This document shows, piece after piece, positions 8,206 to 16,436 of a stretch of 31,101 bases of DNA (positions within the stretch are counted from its first letter, which is position 1; the number at the start of each line of letters is the position of its first letter). A model generated the notes under the pieces. The model had not been told where the DNA came from. It did no database searches and was given only the letters and a program-made list of their open reading frames with translations. The position numbers and the translations under genes are program-made. The stretch spans positions 1 to 31,101 of IMG/VR virus record IMGVR_UViG_3300008218_000028. One strand, given 5' to 3'. Source of the stretch: a virus.

Positions 8206-8450
8206 GCCGCCTGCTTTTTCTTTTCTAGCCGAACTCTCCCAGAGACGCGAATAATACGCGGCGTAGTCGCATTCTCCATAATCAGATTGCCTTTCAAGTC
8301 CTGGTCATAAACCTCAACCCAGCCCTCATCACTGTCTGCCTCACAGTAGTTATCAAGCAAAATTCCATTGAAGTAGACGGCAATAATGTCACTTTCTTTG
8401 CTATAATAGGGCGATTCCTTGTCAACTGAGATATGTGTTATCTTTTCCAT
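8202..8450 (-). CDS. Hypothetical small protein
   Basis: 82 residues, acidic, with short strands (IIAVYFNGILLDNYCEADSD, GWVEVYDQDLKGN) and a Lys-rich end. It overlaps the sulfotransferase gene at its start and the GT8-like gene at its stop (ATGA), which argues that it is real and part of the operon. No known domain recognised. Similar short proteins in phages often begin with hydrophilic beta segments, but nothing here assigns a role. Confidence 0.6.
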   Translation of the reverse strand: MEKITHISVDKESPYYSKESDIIAVYFNGILLDNYCEADSDEGWVEVYDQDLKGNLIMENATTPRIIRVSGRVRLEKKKQAA

Positions 8451-9097
8451 TCGACACCGCCTTCTTCTCCCTCCTGGGTGTATCCATACGCTTTAACAAG
8501 ATCCTCCCCGCCTCTTTCTTTCCATCGCTTATCAAGGTCAGGTGTCCAGATGTCTTGCCAACGGCTATGTTGAGGCTGATACGTTCGTGTCCCCCCAATC
8601 ATCTGCGCCGCGATTGTTTCTGCGTCTATCTCAACCTCTAAAATGTCGGCTAGAACCTGAACATGTATTTCTCTGCTTGGCCCAACCATATCTTCAAAAC
8701 GAAAGACGAGACGATGTCTTGGCCAATCCACAAACTGAGAGGCTCGCATAAAAAAGCGTGGCGTCATCATGTGCTCTAAAGATGTCCGTGCTTCTGTTGC
8801 AGTTAAAGGATTGTGACGGTATTGCCAGCGATATGCCGAAATCAATACATTTCGGGGATCGCGAATGATGCCGATAAACTGATGCTTGCCGATATCGGCA
8901 GGATAGGGGATATGCGTATAGGCAACTTCGTGCTCGCCAAGGGTACAGAATCCAGGGCCATACGGCTCGTGCCTCCATTCCCTTTTCGTCACCGTTCGGC
9001 TGAACTTATCAGGGGCAGGCGTCCAGCCCATCAACTCCACAGCGCGCTGTAGGAGACGAACACCGCTCTTTTGCAAGCCATTGCAGATTACACCCAT
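8438..9097 (-). CDS. Sulfotransferase-like protein
   Basis: 219 residues. The N-terminal ICNGLQKSGVRLLQR resembles the 5'-phosphosulfate loop of PAPS-dependent sulfotransferases (usually xPKSGTxxL), and FIGIIRDPRNVLISAYRW (about residues 74-91) matches the 3'-phosphate binding motif RDPRDVLVSxY. Family members move sulfate from PAPS to a sugar or peptide hydroxyl. Positioned between a 2OG oxygenase and a small gene within the glycan cassette, so a sugar target is likely. The first-motif Thr is replaced by Val, so activity is not certain. Confidence 0.78.
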   Translation of the reverse strand: MGVICNGLQKSGVRLLQRAVELMGWTPAPDKFSRTVTKREWRHEPYGPGFCTLGEHEVAYTHIPYPADIGKHQFIGIIRDPRNVLISAYRWQYRHNPLTATEARTSLEHMMTPRFFMRASQFVDWPRHRLVFRFEDMVGPSREIHVQVLADILEVEIDAETIAAQMIGGTRTYQPQHSRWQDIWTPDLDKRWKERGGEDLVKAYGYTQEGEEGGVEWKR

Positions 9098-9098
9098 A

Positions 9099-9698
9099 TC
9101 ATTTCCCCGTCGTGGCAGAACGATAAATCACTTGTAGAGTGTTACGTGTCCCGCTAATAGGGCGACACCCATGCCAGCTCGTAGCAGATCGGACAAAGCC
9201 AAGCATCGTATTTGGGCGGTAGGATACAAGCTGTGTGTTGGGCAGAGTATCCTCCGCTGCGGTATAAAGACGAGTTCCCCAAGCAGCGTGTTGGCGATTC
9301 TGCGCGAGGTAAAAGATAAGCGTTACGATCTTGCTCTTAGCATCCGTATGCGGAGCTAGGTAGTAGCCAGGCAAATCTTGAAAGAGACGAATGTCAATCA
9401 TGCCGTAGTCAGGCAAGTCTAGCCGCTCAAACCTTTTCCGTACCCAGTGCCACAAGTCGTCGCTCCTCAATTCAGCATCCAATGCCCGCCAAATGTCGGA
9501 GTCTAAGGACCCGAGAGGACAATCTAGACGATGTGCCTTGCCCCGCTCATTCTTGATTTTGGCATCGTAGACCTCGGATGGGGGGATTGTCTGAAGAAGA
9601 AGCTGATAGTCTTCTTCCTGAAAGACATTCTCCGCTAAGACGTGAGGAAAAGGCTGAAAAATGGTATCTGTTACCCGTAATACGTCCCAATTCAGCAT
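9099..9698 (-). CDS. 2-oxoglutarate/Fe(II)-dependent oxygenase
   Basis: 199 residues. The metal triad is visible: H117 and D119 in YLAPHTDAKSK and H176 in SWHGC; R185 in GTRNTLQVIYR should bind 2-oxoglutarate. The beta strands TLIFYLA and QVIYR support the double-stranded beta helix fold (2OG-FeII_Oxy_3 type). Substrate unknown; hydroxylation of a glycan or virion protein is plausible from context. It ends two bases before the sulfotransferase start. Confidence 0.87.
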   Translation of the reverse strand: MLNWDVLRVTDTIFQPFPHVLAENVFQEEDYQLLLQTIPPSEVYDAKIKNERGKAHRLDCPLGSLDSDIWRALDAELRSDDLWHWVRKRFERLDLPDYGMIDIRLFQDLPGYYLAPHTDAKSKIVTLIFYLAQNRQHAAWGTRLYTAAEDTLPNTQLVSYRPNTMLGFVRSATSWHGCRPISGTRNTLQVIYRSATTGK

Positions 9699-9700
9699 AG

Positions 9701-9916
9701 CTATTCTTTCTTATCTGTCCGCTTAACCGGCACAACATGACCAGAATAAGCGCAATCTTCTCGTTTTTGTCTCGGGTGAACGTGCTTAGCAATTTCTCCG
9801 ACAAGCCGCCCTTTAGAATCTACCCAAACGCGATGGGGAGCGTACTCCTTTCCTATCCGGCTATTGGGACAAATGACTTTTTCTTGTTCATCCGGTTTTC
9901 GTCCACTAGCAGGCAT
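9701..9916 (-). CDS. Hypothetical small basic protein
   Basis: 71 residues from the ATG at 9916, which overlaps the FkbM stop as TGATG. Contains VICPNSRIGKEYAPHRVWVD, a second Cys in REDCAYSGHVV and many Lys/Arg/His. Two well-spaced Cys do not make a full zinc site. The start chosen is supported by coupling; the earlier in-frame ATG at 9949 lies within the FkbM gene. No function can be assigned. Confidence 0.6.
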   Translation of the reverse strand: MPASGRKPDEQEKVICPNSRIGKEYAPHRVWVDSKGRLVGEIAKHVHPRQKREDCAYSGHVVPVKRTDKKE

Positions 9917-10512
9917 CACGCCCCCTTTTTCTTCGTGGCATACAGCCACATTCCTTTTGAACGAGTCGTGCGGAGATACCCAAAGGGGGCTAAGAAAGCC
10001 GCAATAGAGCCTGCGGACACCCCAAACCGCTCACCATGCCCTTTCTCTTCTACAAGGATCAGTGGCCGACATCGAGCAATAGTCTGACGGCTCCCATGAA
10101 GAGCCGCCAATTCCATTCCTTCAATATTCAGCTTTATGAGATCCACATCCCTAAAAGCAAACTCATCGAGTGGCACTAAGGAAACAGGCCCTGTGTCTTC
10201 TCGAAGATAGAAGAAATCTCGATTGCTCGCATCAGGATTGCCTAGTCTGGCATAGCCTGCTTTATTGCTCAGTCCTTCGGGGTGTAACGTCATGCAGTCA
10301 TATACATACGTGTTTGCAGTGAGCGCTGGATGAACAAAACCGTTTGGCTCAAACATCTCGACATGCTGGAAAAAGGGAGGGAGTAAGCGGGCGAAGAATC
10401 CCTTATAGGCCCCGCCATCAATAGCCCGCCGCCCCCGTCCTTGTAGCAAAGCAGCGACCACGATATCAACTGAGTTTTGCAGAGCCCGCTCTACTTTATC
10501 CCACGACGACAT
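9916..10512 (-). CDS. FkbM-family SAM-dependent methyltransferase (second copy)
   Basis: 198 residues. AIDGGAYKGFFARLLPPF is the SAM motif, FQHVEMFEPNG the acidic loop and VDLIKLNIEGMELAALHG the FkbM signature, with Asn where Asp is usual in KxDVEG. It overlaps the end of the class I methyltransferase before it. Together they repeat the order seen at 6196-7435, so a two-gene block appears duplicated. The Asn could affect catalysis or substrate choice. Confidence 0.82.
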   Translation of the reverse strand: MSSWDKVERALQNSVDIVVAALLQGRGRRAIDGGAYKGFFARLLPPFFQHVEMFEPNGFVHPALTANTYVYDCMTLHPEGLSNKAGYARLGNPDASNRDFFYLREDTGPVSLVPLDEFAFRDVDLIKLNIEGMELAALHGSRQTIARCRPLILVEEKGHGERFGVSAGSIAAFLAPFGYLRTTRSKGMWLYATKKKGA

Positions 10513-11077
10513 CTTTTTCCCGTTCTTCGCTAATCATCCATATAATACCTGGATATTCCGTTGCAATAGATCTGGTCATATCTTCCCACCAACTGATCGG
10601 CTGCACGGTAATATGGGCGTTTCGTCCATCAGGGAGATTCTTTTGGGCTGGAGTTGTCCCCACAGCAATGAAAACAAACTTCTGGGCATACTGGAAAATG
10701 TCACGCAACACAAACGGTGCATCGTGTTCATATAAATGCTCCAGAACGCTGCAGCAGTAAACGCCATCAAAAGAACCTTCGGGTCGTTTTGCCCATTCAC
10801 CGCAGGCAGGGTCATATCCCGTTAATACCCCCACTCCGAGCCCTTCCTGCCACGAGTCGATATAAACACCAAGCTTGCCGTGCAATACCTTAGACTCAGT
10901 GTTGAACTGCCGCCCTTTCCCACACCCGTAGTCCAGCAGAGAAAGGGCGTGTGTCTCTTTCACCAAATCCCGTATCTCCCAGTAATAGTTAAAACAGCCG
11001 ATCCCTTGAAAATGCCTCTCTCGATGCATCTTCTGATACTGCTTCTGAAGCCGGATGCCCTCGTCACTCAGCGGCAT
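10496..11077 (-). CDS. Class I SAM-dependent methyltransferase (second copy)
   Basis: 193 residues, paralogous to the 6896-7435 protein: LLDYGCGKGRQFN, LTGYDPACGEW, VYCCSVLEHL, AQKFVFIAVGT and LPDGRNAHI occupy the same order. The N-terminal EGIRLQKQYQKMHRERHFQG is an added amphipathic helix. It overlaps both neighbours by a few bases. Probably modifies the phage-encoded glycan; substrate unknown. Confidence 0.82.
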   Translation of the reverse strand: MPLSDEGIRLQKQYQKMHRERHFQGIGCFNYYWEIRDLVKETHALSLLDYGCGKGRQFNTESKVLHGKLGVYIDSWQEGLGVGVLTGYDPACGEWAKRPEGSFDGVYCCSVLEHLYEHDAPFVLRDIFQYAQKFVFIAVGTTPAQKNLPDGRNAHITVQPISWWEDMTRSIATEYPGIIWMISEEREKDVVVG

Positions 11078-11934
11078 GCAATTTGTTCCCTCAGGATCTT
11101 CCAGGCCAGTCCTGATTCCATTTCTTGGACATTAAACTGACAATACGCCATATCTGCCAGCCACTGTCGGCGCACTGCGTCAGAGGGGATAAAAAGGTCG
11201 TCTATATTCTCCTCTTGTGTACGAGCCAGTGGTCTCGCTATCCCATCCCCAGTGACGATAACAGGAACCCCAGCAGTAAGCGCCTCAACGGCAGCATTGC
11301 TGCCAAAGGTCACCAGTGCCCAAGCATCGGGGAGAAGGTGAGCAAGCAGTTCAGGCGGCCGCGAAAACCGTGCTCCAGAAAGGGACACCGCCTCTTTCCA
11401 TGACGGCTTCGGTCTATAAATAAGGGGACGATTTGTGTACTTACCAACCCGCTTCAGGGACTTCCGTGCCCATTCGGTCATCGGGTCCACACTTTGCCCG
11501 GTATGCAGCCCATGCCATTTGGCATACTTAAGTGACCCTCCTGCAATAATAATGTGGCTCCCTTGCGTTCGCATCGGGAGCATGTTCACAGACAGTGCAC
11601 GTAGCCGATCATCAGGCCGTGGAGTTTTCTGGAAGTAGGCAAGCGGCTGGAAGCTGTTTACGCTCATCCTAAAATAGGCACTCCGCCCGCCAAGATACCC
11701 TTTATCGATATAGACCGTGTGTTTTCCTGCTTCAAGATGATTGTCAAGGAGGCGACGGGAATACCCTTTAACGCCAATCATGACCGCCACATCAGTACGT
11801 GGATTCGGGGCAGGGTAGGAAGCCGGACGAACGACCTCACAGGTGTCTGTACGGCTACGCTTTACCCCCTCACAGAATGAGGCGGCCAGCTTGTCTTCTC
11901 GGTCTTTCTCCACGGCAAAGAAGGTGACGTGCAT
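11068..11934 (-). CDS. GT-B / capsule-synthesis-like glycosyltransferase, paralogue 4 of 4
   Basis: About 288 residues starting MHVTFFAVEKDRED at ATG 11934, with AGGAGA six bases upstream; the longer in-frame start at 12024 is unsupported. Shared family blocks: HTVYIDKGYLGGRSAYFRMS, a Rossmann-like middle (HIIIAGGSLKY, then NRPLIYRPKPS), ALVTFGSNAAVEALTAGVPVI, and the end QWLADMAYCQFNVQEME..LAWK. The S-N-x-x-x-E-A-L-x-x-G-x-P block is typical of KpsC/KpsS-like transferases and GT-B sugar-binding domains. Three further tandem genes encode the same architecture. Confidence 0.72.
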   Translation of the reverse strand: MHVTFFAVEKDREDKLAASFCEGVKRSRTDTCEVVRPASYPAPNPRTDVAVMIGVKGYSRRLLDNHLEAGKHTVYIDKGYLGGRSAYFRMSVNSFQPLAYFQKTPRPDDRLRALSVNMLPMRTQGSHIIIAGGSLKYAKWHGLHTGQSVDPMTEWARKSLKRVGKYTNRPLIYRPKPSWKEAVSLSGARFSRPPELLAHLLPDAWALVTFGSNAAVEALTAGVPVIVTGDGIARPLARTQEENIDDLFIPSDAVRRQWLADMAYCQFNVQEMESGLAWKILREQIACR

Positions 11935-11935
11935 G

Positions 11936-12163
11936 CTAGTCTCCTGATCCCCTTGAATAATGAACTCGCCGTGCCGCTCGCTGGAGAAATCCCGCACGAA
12001 TACCCCCCTTCGCCTCTCTTCCACAAAGTGGAGTTGATTTCTGTTCTATCCCCTCTATAGCGAAATAGTCTTCCGTTTTCATGTTCCCATATAAATTACA
12101 ATAAAGCTCATTACTCGTAAAAATAACTGAGTATCTACAGTCCATACAAACGTTGCCCATCAT
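11936..12163 (-). CDS. Small cysteine protein (putative metal-binding)
   Basis: 75 residues starting MMGNVCMDCRYSVI, then LYCNLYGN and a fourth Cys in TPLCGRE. The C-x2-C...C...C layout resembles small phage zinc or Fe-S proteins. ATG 12163 overlaps the previous stop (ATGA) and has GGGAGAG five bases before it; its stop lies one base ahead of the next gene's ATG. It sits between two paralogous glycosyltransferases. The basic, Arg-rich C-terminus is less convincing and could be partly spurious. Confidence 0.62.
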   Translation of the reverse strand: MMGNVCMDCRYSVIFTSNELYCNLYGNMKTEDYFAIEGIEQKSTPLCGREAKGGIRAGFLQRAARRVHYSRGSGD

Positions 12164-13029
12164 GGAAGCTCTCCCAATTGATTGCTGATAAACTTCCACG
12201 CTCGTCCGTTCCGAAGTTCTTGCATGGACGTTTGGCAGTATGCTAGATCGGCACAGAACTGGAGACGAACGTCTTGAGAAATCGGGTCCTTGCAACTCAA
12301 AACATACGCAGGGTGGTCGCTCCCTACCACTTCACAGGGGACTCCTTCAATCAACCCGTCTATGGCTGTGTTACTCCGGTATGTATAAACCAAAAGGGAT
12401 CTCTGCAATTCCTCCGATAATAACCCATCAGCGTAGCGCGTGCCTGGGATAGGGCGTCTGCTTACCCTGCAAGCAGGCTTAGGTCGCCAGGCAATAGGGG
12501 GAGGATCTTTGCCCACCCAGTCGCCCCATTGCCTTTTAAACTTTTCGATCAGCTCGACATGAAACTCCCAGCTCGGCCCCAATCCCCAGGCTTGCGTTTG
12601 CTTGTCACTCATGCCAGCAACCAAGACCGCGCCAGCTTGACTTGTTTCTCGCCACGGTTTTATAGGCCGATTAAACGCCAGAAACCGTTCTGGTTCACGT
12701 CCTTGCTGAAAATACTTAGTAGGCTGATGGGCATTTAAAGCAAAGCGATGATGCTGAGGGTGGGGTTCGTGCTTCCTGCCCCAATACGGGAGGTCAAAAA
12801 AAACGTTAGGGGTCTTGCTTTCCCAGAGAAGATGGGCCAAGTCCATCAACTTTCCCGAGAGACCATACCAACACACGATGTCGCCGTGTATGCCTTTTTT
12901 GTATTCCTGTTCAGTATAGATGGCGACTTTATCACCCAGGTCTGCCTGCGCAATACCCGCCATAAGGGTATTGATAACAGACCGCCCACGAGAACTGGAA
13001 GCATCATAGTACAGGGCAATGTGACGCAT
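12160..13029 (-). CDS. GT-B / capsule-synthesis-like glycosyltransferase, paralogue 3 of 4
   Basis: 289 residues, MRHIALYYDASSSRGRSVI at the start. It aligns with its three neighbours through VFFDLPYWGRKHEP, a middle strand (GAVLVAGMSDKQT, then PPIAWRPKPA), LLVYTYRSNTAIDGLIEGVP and the closing FCADLAYCQTSMQELRN-x-AWKF. It begins with TGATG overlap with the upstream paralogue. The catalytic-domain block has D-G in place of E-A-L. Probably transfers a sugar to the same or next position in a chain; donor unknown. Confidence 0.72.
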   Translation of the reverse strand: MRHIALYYDASSSRGRSVINTLMAGIAQADLGDKVAIYTEQEYKKGIHGDIVCWYGLSGKLMDLAHLLWESKTPNVFFDLPYWGRKHEPHPQHHRFALNAHQPTKYFQQGREPERFLAFNRPIKPWRETSQAGAVLVAGMSDKQTQAWGLGPSWEFHVELIEKFKRQWGDWVGKDPPPIAWRPKPACRVSRRPIPGTRYADGLLSEELQRSLLVYTYRSNTAIDGLIEGVPCEVVGSDHPAYVLSCKDPISQDVRLQFCADLAYCQTSMQELRNGRAWKFISNQLGELP

Positions 13030-13862
13030 CAGGTAATCCTCCCAATAATCCGCAACGGGCTATCTTTTCTCCACGGATGGCTTTGTCGAATCTCTTCTAA
13101 AGTCCATTGGTGATAGGCCAGGCGGATGAAGAACTCCTCGCGGTTGTCTGGATAACAGGGCGTGAGAACTTCCTCCAAGGATTCATTTCCCATAGACTGC
13201 GCAGCGCAAGGATGTAACGCTAAGATAGGACGCCCTTCAAGGAGCGCTTCGATTAGCCCTTTAGTATGGTAACCCGCCACACTGTGCCACGATCCTTTGC
13301 GTAACACATCCCGCAGGGGTTCATCTTTCTGGTCATACCGTTTCTCGCGCATGGCCACAGGCATATTTGTCGCAGTATGCAACGCCCTCTGCAATTCGCG
13401 ATTCACGCTGGGATACTCGAATCCTAAGTTTCCACATTGCTTACGAGACAGCCCAAGGGCGAGGATCTTACTGCCACTTTTCCGCCACCGGTGTATCGAC
13501 TCCCCTAGCGCCCGCCAACGATCTCCCGAAGGGCAAGGCAATTCCCAGAGGACGCGATGCGCCTGTTTGGCATTGTAGGTGACACTATAATACCCTTTGA
13601 AGTGACCCCGCTGAATATATCCGTTGTCGATATGCAAGAGCCGCTTAAAAGCATGACGGTCTGCAAATATTCGCTCGGTCCCGTGGAAATCCCCCCAGAT
13701 AGCTATAAGGTCGGCTTCTGTCTCATCTCCTTGGGGATACTCCCAGCTATCCCGTATTTCAATAGCATAGTGACGACGCTCTAATCCTGCCGCAACAGCA
13801 GACATGATACGCCGAGTCTTGGGAAGATTACGGGAGGTCTCGTACACGAGGGCTTGAGGCAT
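13029..13862 (-). CDS. GT-B / capsule-synthesis-like glycosyltransferase, paralogue 2 of 4
   Basis: 277 residues from the ATG at 13862, coupled as TGATG to the membrane protein gene; the longer frame to 13913 would run back into that gene. Key blocks: RLLHIDNGYIQRGHFKGYYS, KILALGLSRKQCG, WHSVAGYHTKGLIEALLEGRP, and FFIRLAYHQWTLEEIRQSHPW. These are the family marks shared with the other three. Resembles capsule polysaccharide export/synthesis transferases; precise reaction not deducible. Confidence 0.74.
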   Translation of the reverse strand: MPQALVYETSRNLPKTRRIMSAVAAGLERRHYAIEIRDSWEYPQGDETEADLIAIWGDFHGTERIFADRHAFKRLLHIDNGYIQRGHFKGYYSVTYNAKQAHRVLWELPCPSGDRWRALGESIHRWRKSGSKILALGLSRKQCGNLGFEYPSVNRELQRALHTATNMPVAMREKRYDQKDEPLRDVLRKGSWHSVAGYHTKGLIEALLEGRPILALHPCAAQSMGNESLEEVLTPCYPDNREEFFIRLAYHQWTLEEIRQSHPWRKDSPLRIIGRIT

Positions 13863-14101
13863 CAGCCTACCCCCCAGCCATACCAAAAGGCACAGTAAGC
13901 AATCCAGAGACATGTTCCCGTAAAGAAAACAAAGACAAGGCCCGTCACATCAAAAGGGAAATCTTGAGAATAGGGGGAGTAAGCACGAAGATACATCACA
14001 AACACGCACACGAACCAACTCACACGATATGTAGAGATGTTCCAGTCTAGCCAGTACATAATATGCGGCCACCAGCGGCCGTCCATATAATCACCGAGCA
14101 T
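13862..14101 (-). CDS. Small membrane protein, two transmembrane segments
   Basis: 79 residues. Two hydrophobic stretches, about residues 28-40 (VSWFVCVFVMYLR) and 52-75 (TGLVFVFFTGTCLWIAYCAF), separated by a short polar turn, with an aromatic N-terminus (GRWWPHIMYWLDW). GGAGAAG lies ten bases before the ATG. The size would suit a holin-like or membrane anchor protein, but position within the glycan cassette suggests a role in anchoring or exporting the sugar intermediates. No motif decides between these. Confidence 0.6.
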   Translation of the reverse strand: MLGDYMDGRWWPHIMYWLDWNISTYRVSWFVCVFVMYLRAYSPYSQDFPFDVTGLVFVFFTGTCLWIAYCAFWYGWGVG

Positions 14102-14102
14102 G

Positions 14103-15248
14103 CTACTTTTTCTCTTCTCCCGGATGGATTAACGACGCTAGATTTTCAGGGTCAAGGAAATCCCCCTCCTGCTGAAGGGTGGCAGCAGGAGGGGATAGGT
14201 TCTCCTGCTGCAGGAATGGTGGCGCAGCAGGAGAAAGACCCTGCTGTGATGGAGCGGAAACAGCAGGGAACGGTTGCTTCGACGTGCGTCGAGCTGCCCC
14301 CCGGCGCGGAGATGGGGAGGAGGACATCAAACCCCCACCTGTCCTCGAAGCATCCGAAGATTTGAGTATACCACTAGAATCAAAGAAATGAGACCATGCC
14401 AAACCGGCTTCTAATTCCGGGATATTCCACTGACGGTATGCAAGGTCGTAAAAAAACTGATTTCGTTCCGGCCTGAGAGGATTCTTTATTGTCTCTACTG
14501 TCAGAGCAGCATGGCCCATCGTCGGGCAAACTGACCCTGGACCAAGAGGATAAATTGGCACGCCAGCAAGTAAAGCTTCGACAAGAGAATTAGAATTATA
14601 TGCAATCAAACCCGCACATCCCTTTAAATCTTCGGCAAGTAGGTTGCCCTTGCTCTGCCTCACTCCTGTCTCAGCGGCCATGTGTAATCTTCGACTCGAA
14701 TGGTCATCTGGATGGGGCCGCCAAACAATTTGTTTGTTTGTCAGACTTCGTAGCCGAGATACGGTCTCGACAAGCCACTGACCAGGCTGTACGCCACCAA
14801 GTGCAGCGTCATGTGGTTTCTGGCCACACACGAGGAAATGCCCCTCTGTCGGATCTTGCCATCTCGCCATAGAAAGACCCAATGATTTCCAACGGTCAGA
14901 AGGCATAGGCGAGGGAGGCGGGTCTCCCCAGCCGTTTAGCCCATTAAGATTCACAGACCAATACACTTCTTCAGGGTTTTGTCGTGCTTCTGCTACTGTT
15001 CCGCGTTTCAGATATCCTAAATCTATAATAAGAACGTGTGTATCATGTGCACGTTGATCGGGGAGCATCCGATTAAGAGGCTCTTTCATGCCGAACATGA
15101 TGCCTACGGTGCATGATTCGTAGTCATTTGCTCCATACGTAGATGCGCCGCGAAGGACAAGAGGAAGGGTACTAACTGTGCGAATGCCGCGTTGAAAGGC
15201 GACCATCGGCAGAAAGCCGTGGCCTGCATACATCAGAACTCGTGCCAT
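14103..15248 (-). CDS. GT-B / capsule-synthesis-like glycosyltransferase, paralogue 1 of 4, with disordered tail
   Basis: 381 residues with a good site (AGGGGAG) before ATG 15248. The first 290 residues match the other three: LIIDLGYLKRGTVAEARQN, then VYWSVNLNGLNG, HFLVCGQKPHD, IVWRPHPDDH, GLIAYNSNSLVEALLAGVPI and FYDLAYRQWNIPELEAGLAW. The last 80 or so residues (from SDASRTGGGLMSSSPS) are Pro/Ser/Gln-rich and low in complexity, with a matching CTGCTG/CAGCAG-rich stretch at about 14160-14275. WRPHPDD is the clearest KpsC/KpsS-like motif of the four. First gene of the cassette, 165 bp after the major capsid gene. Confidence 0.76.
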   Translation of the reverse strand: MARVLMYAGHGFLPMVAFQRGIRTVSTLPLVLRGASTYGANDYESCTVGIMFGMKEPLNRMLPDQRAHDTHVLIIDLGYLKRGTVAEARQNPEEVYWSVNLNGLNGWGDPPPSPMPSDRWKSLGLSMARWQDPTEGHFLVCGQKPHDAALGGVQPGQWLVETVSRLRSLTNKQIVWRPHPDDHSSRRLHMAAETGVRQSKGNLLAEDLKGCAGLIAYNSNSLVEALLAGVPIYPLGPGSVCPTMGHAALTVETIKNPLRPERNQFFYDLAYRQWNIPELEAGLAWSHFFDSSGILKSSDASRTGGGLMSSSPSPRRGAARRTSKQPFPAVSAPSQQGLSPAAPPFLQQENLSPPAATLQQEGDFLDPENLASLIHPGEEKK

Positions 15249-15280
15249 AAAACTCCCCTACACGTCGTTTTTTGGCTAAG

Positions 15281-15375
15281 AACAAAAAGACTTTTGGCGT
15301 CTTCACATCCCACCCAAACTTACGGTGAGCCTAACGTGAGACTCATAGGGGGGGGGCGTGATGACGCCGAAAGTC
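15281..15375 (-). terminator. Structured terminator after the major capsid gene
   Basis: On the transcript GACTTTCGGCGTC (15375-15363) pairs with GACGCCAAAAGTC (15301-15289) and is followed by a TTTTTGTT run. The 61-base interior has a second small TGAG/CTCA hairpin and a run of nine G/C pairs. An extra GTCAC-CAA-GTGAC hairpin lies at 15373-15385. It should limit read-through from capsid gene to glycan cassette. Confidence 0.75.
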
Positions 15376-15413
15376 ACCAAGTGACAGACTTGAAAGCCTG
15401 CCCCGGACATGGG

Positions 15414-16400
15414 TTAATCAGTTATAAGCAAGGCCCCTGGACCTGATCGAGTATCTGAGGCAGACAGGTCCCAGTTCGTTGAGGTTGCAACAGCTGCGTC
15501 AGTCGGATTCGATCCCCCATTAGTGGTATCCCACTTAAAACCCCGCACACGAAGATTGAACGCAAACTCCCCCTGGATTCTAAATGCCAAGTTCTCTAGC
15601 CCAGTGACAGGTTCACTCAACACATCGCGTTCTTCCGACTCTTGGACACGAACCGCATCCTCTACAAGCAATAAGGTCCGATAGACTGATTCCGAAGAAC
15701 CAGAAGTCTCCACCAGGTTCGTACTGTCGGTCACGATCACTGGTTTGCCAAAAGACGCAATATCACCGGTGTTAATTGATACACCGGCAACATCAACTAT
15801 GTTATCGGTAATCGCTTGTTTCATGAGGTCATAGTATGGTTTCGAGTGCATGACTAGAGCTACAACTCGGCCACCTGCATCACCTAACTTAGCCAGGGCA
15901 CTCAGAAGTAATGTGTGGGACATGGTATCAGTCCCTGCCCCAGTCGAGGCATCATGGGTCAAGGCTGTTTGCCCGAGTAAGGACGCCACACCGGCTGAAA
16001 CAGCCATGTTGACATAATCAACCATAACGGCTTTCGCAATCTGCTGCCCCAAGAGAAACGACATGGTCTGTTGGTTCTCTGATATCTTCCGCCACGCGTC
16101 AAGCGTCTGGGAGACAGGGCCAATTTTTCGATTGATCTTCACGCCGATAAACTCATCTTGGGTCATCGCCAAGTCCGTAGCAGTAGCTACGCTGGTCGTA
16201 TCGCGTCGTGTGATTAGACTCGATACTTCCTGCATGAAACTCTCTTTCTCGTAGTCGCCTTTACGACGCAACGGCTGAAGGCGCAGCCCATTTCGGCTTG
16301 CGCTATTAAACGCATCCGACATCTGTTGCTGGATTTCGGTAAAACCGCCAAAGAACTCCTCATCATAGATGGTAAAATCACTTGCTTTGCCAATTGCCAC
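15414..16400 (-). CDS. Major capsid protein (gp13-like, HK97 fold)
   Basis: 328 residues beginning GTG 16400. It follows the scaffold gene, has many strand segments, and shows LRRKGDYEKESFMQEV, LAMTQDEFIGVKINRKIGPV, and a late VTGLENLAFRIQGEFAFNLRVRGFK, matching phage gp13-like capsid proteins. The start codon has only a weak GAGAT site; with the gene's presumed high expression this is surprising and the start may lie elsewhere. A strong terminator follows. Family call from context and motif is firm. Confidence 0.87.
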   Translation of the reverse strand: MAIGKASDFTIYDEEFFGGFTEIQQQMSDAFNSASRNGLRLQPLRRKGDYEKESFMQEVSSLITRRDTTSVATATDLAMTQDEFIGVKINRKIGPVSQTLDAWRKISENQQTMSFLLGQQIAKAVMVDYVNMAVSAGVASLLGQTALTHDASTGAGTDTMSHTLLLSALAKLGDAGGRVVALVMHSKPYYDLMKQAITDNIVDVAGVSINTGDIASFGKPVIVTDSTNLVETSGSSESVYRTLLLVEDAVRVQESEERDVLSEPVTGLENLAFRIQGEFAFNLRVRGFKWDTTNGGSNPTDAAVATSTNWDLSASDTRSGPGALLITD

Positions 16401-16436
16401 AGATCATCTCGATATCCCCACACCAAAGGTTTCGTA

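Noticed and set aside
13862-14101. Holin
   Set aside because: Two transmembrane segments fit, but there is no endolysin nearby and the gene is inside the glycan cassette.
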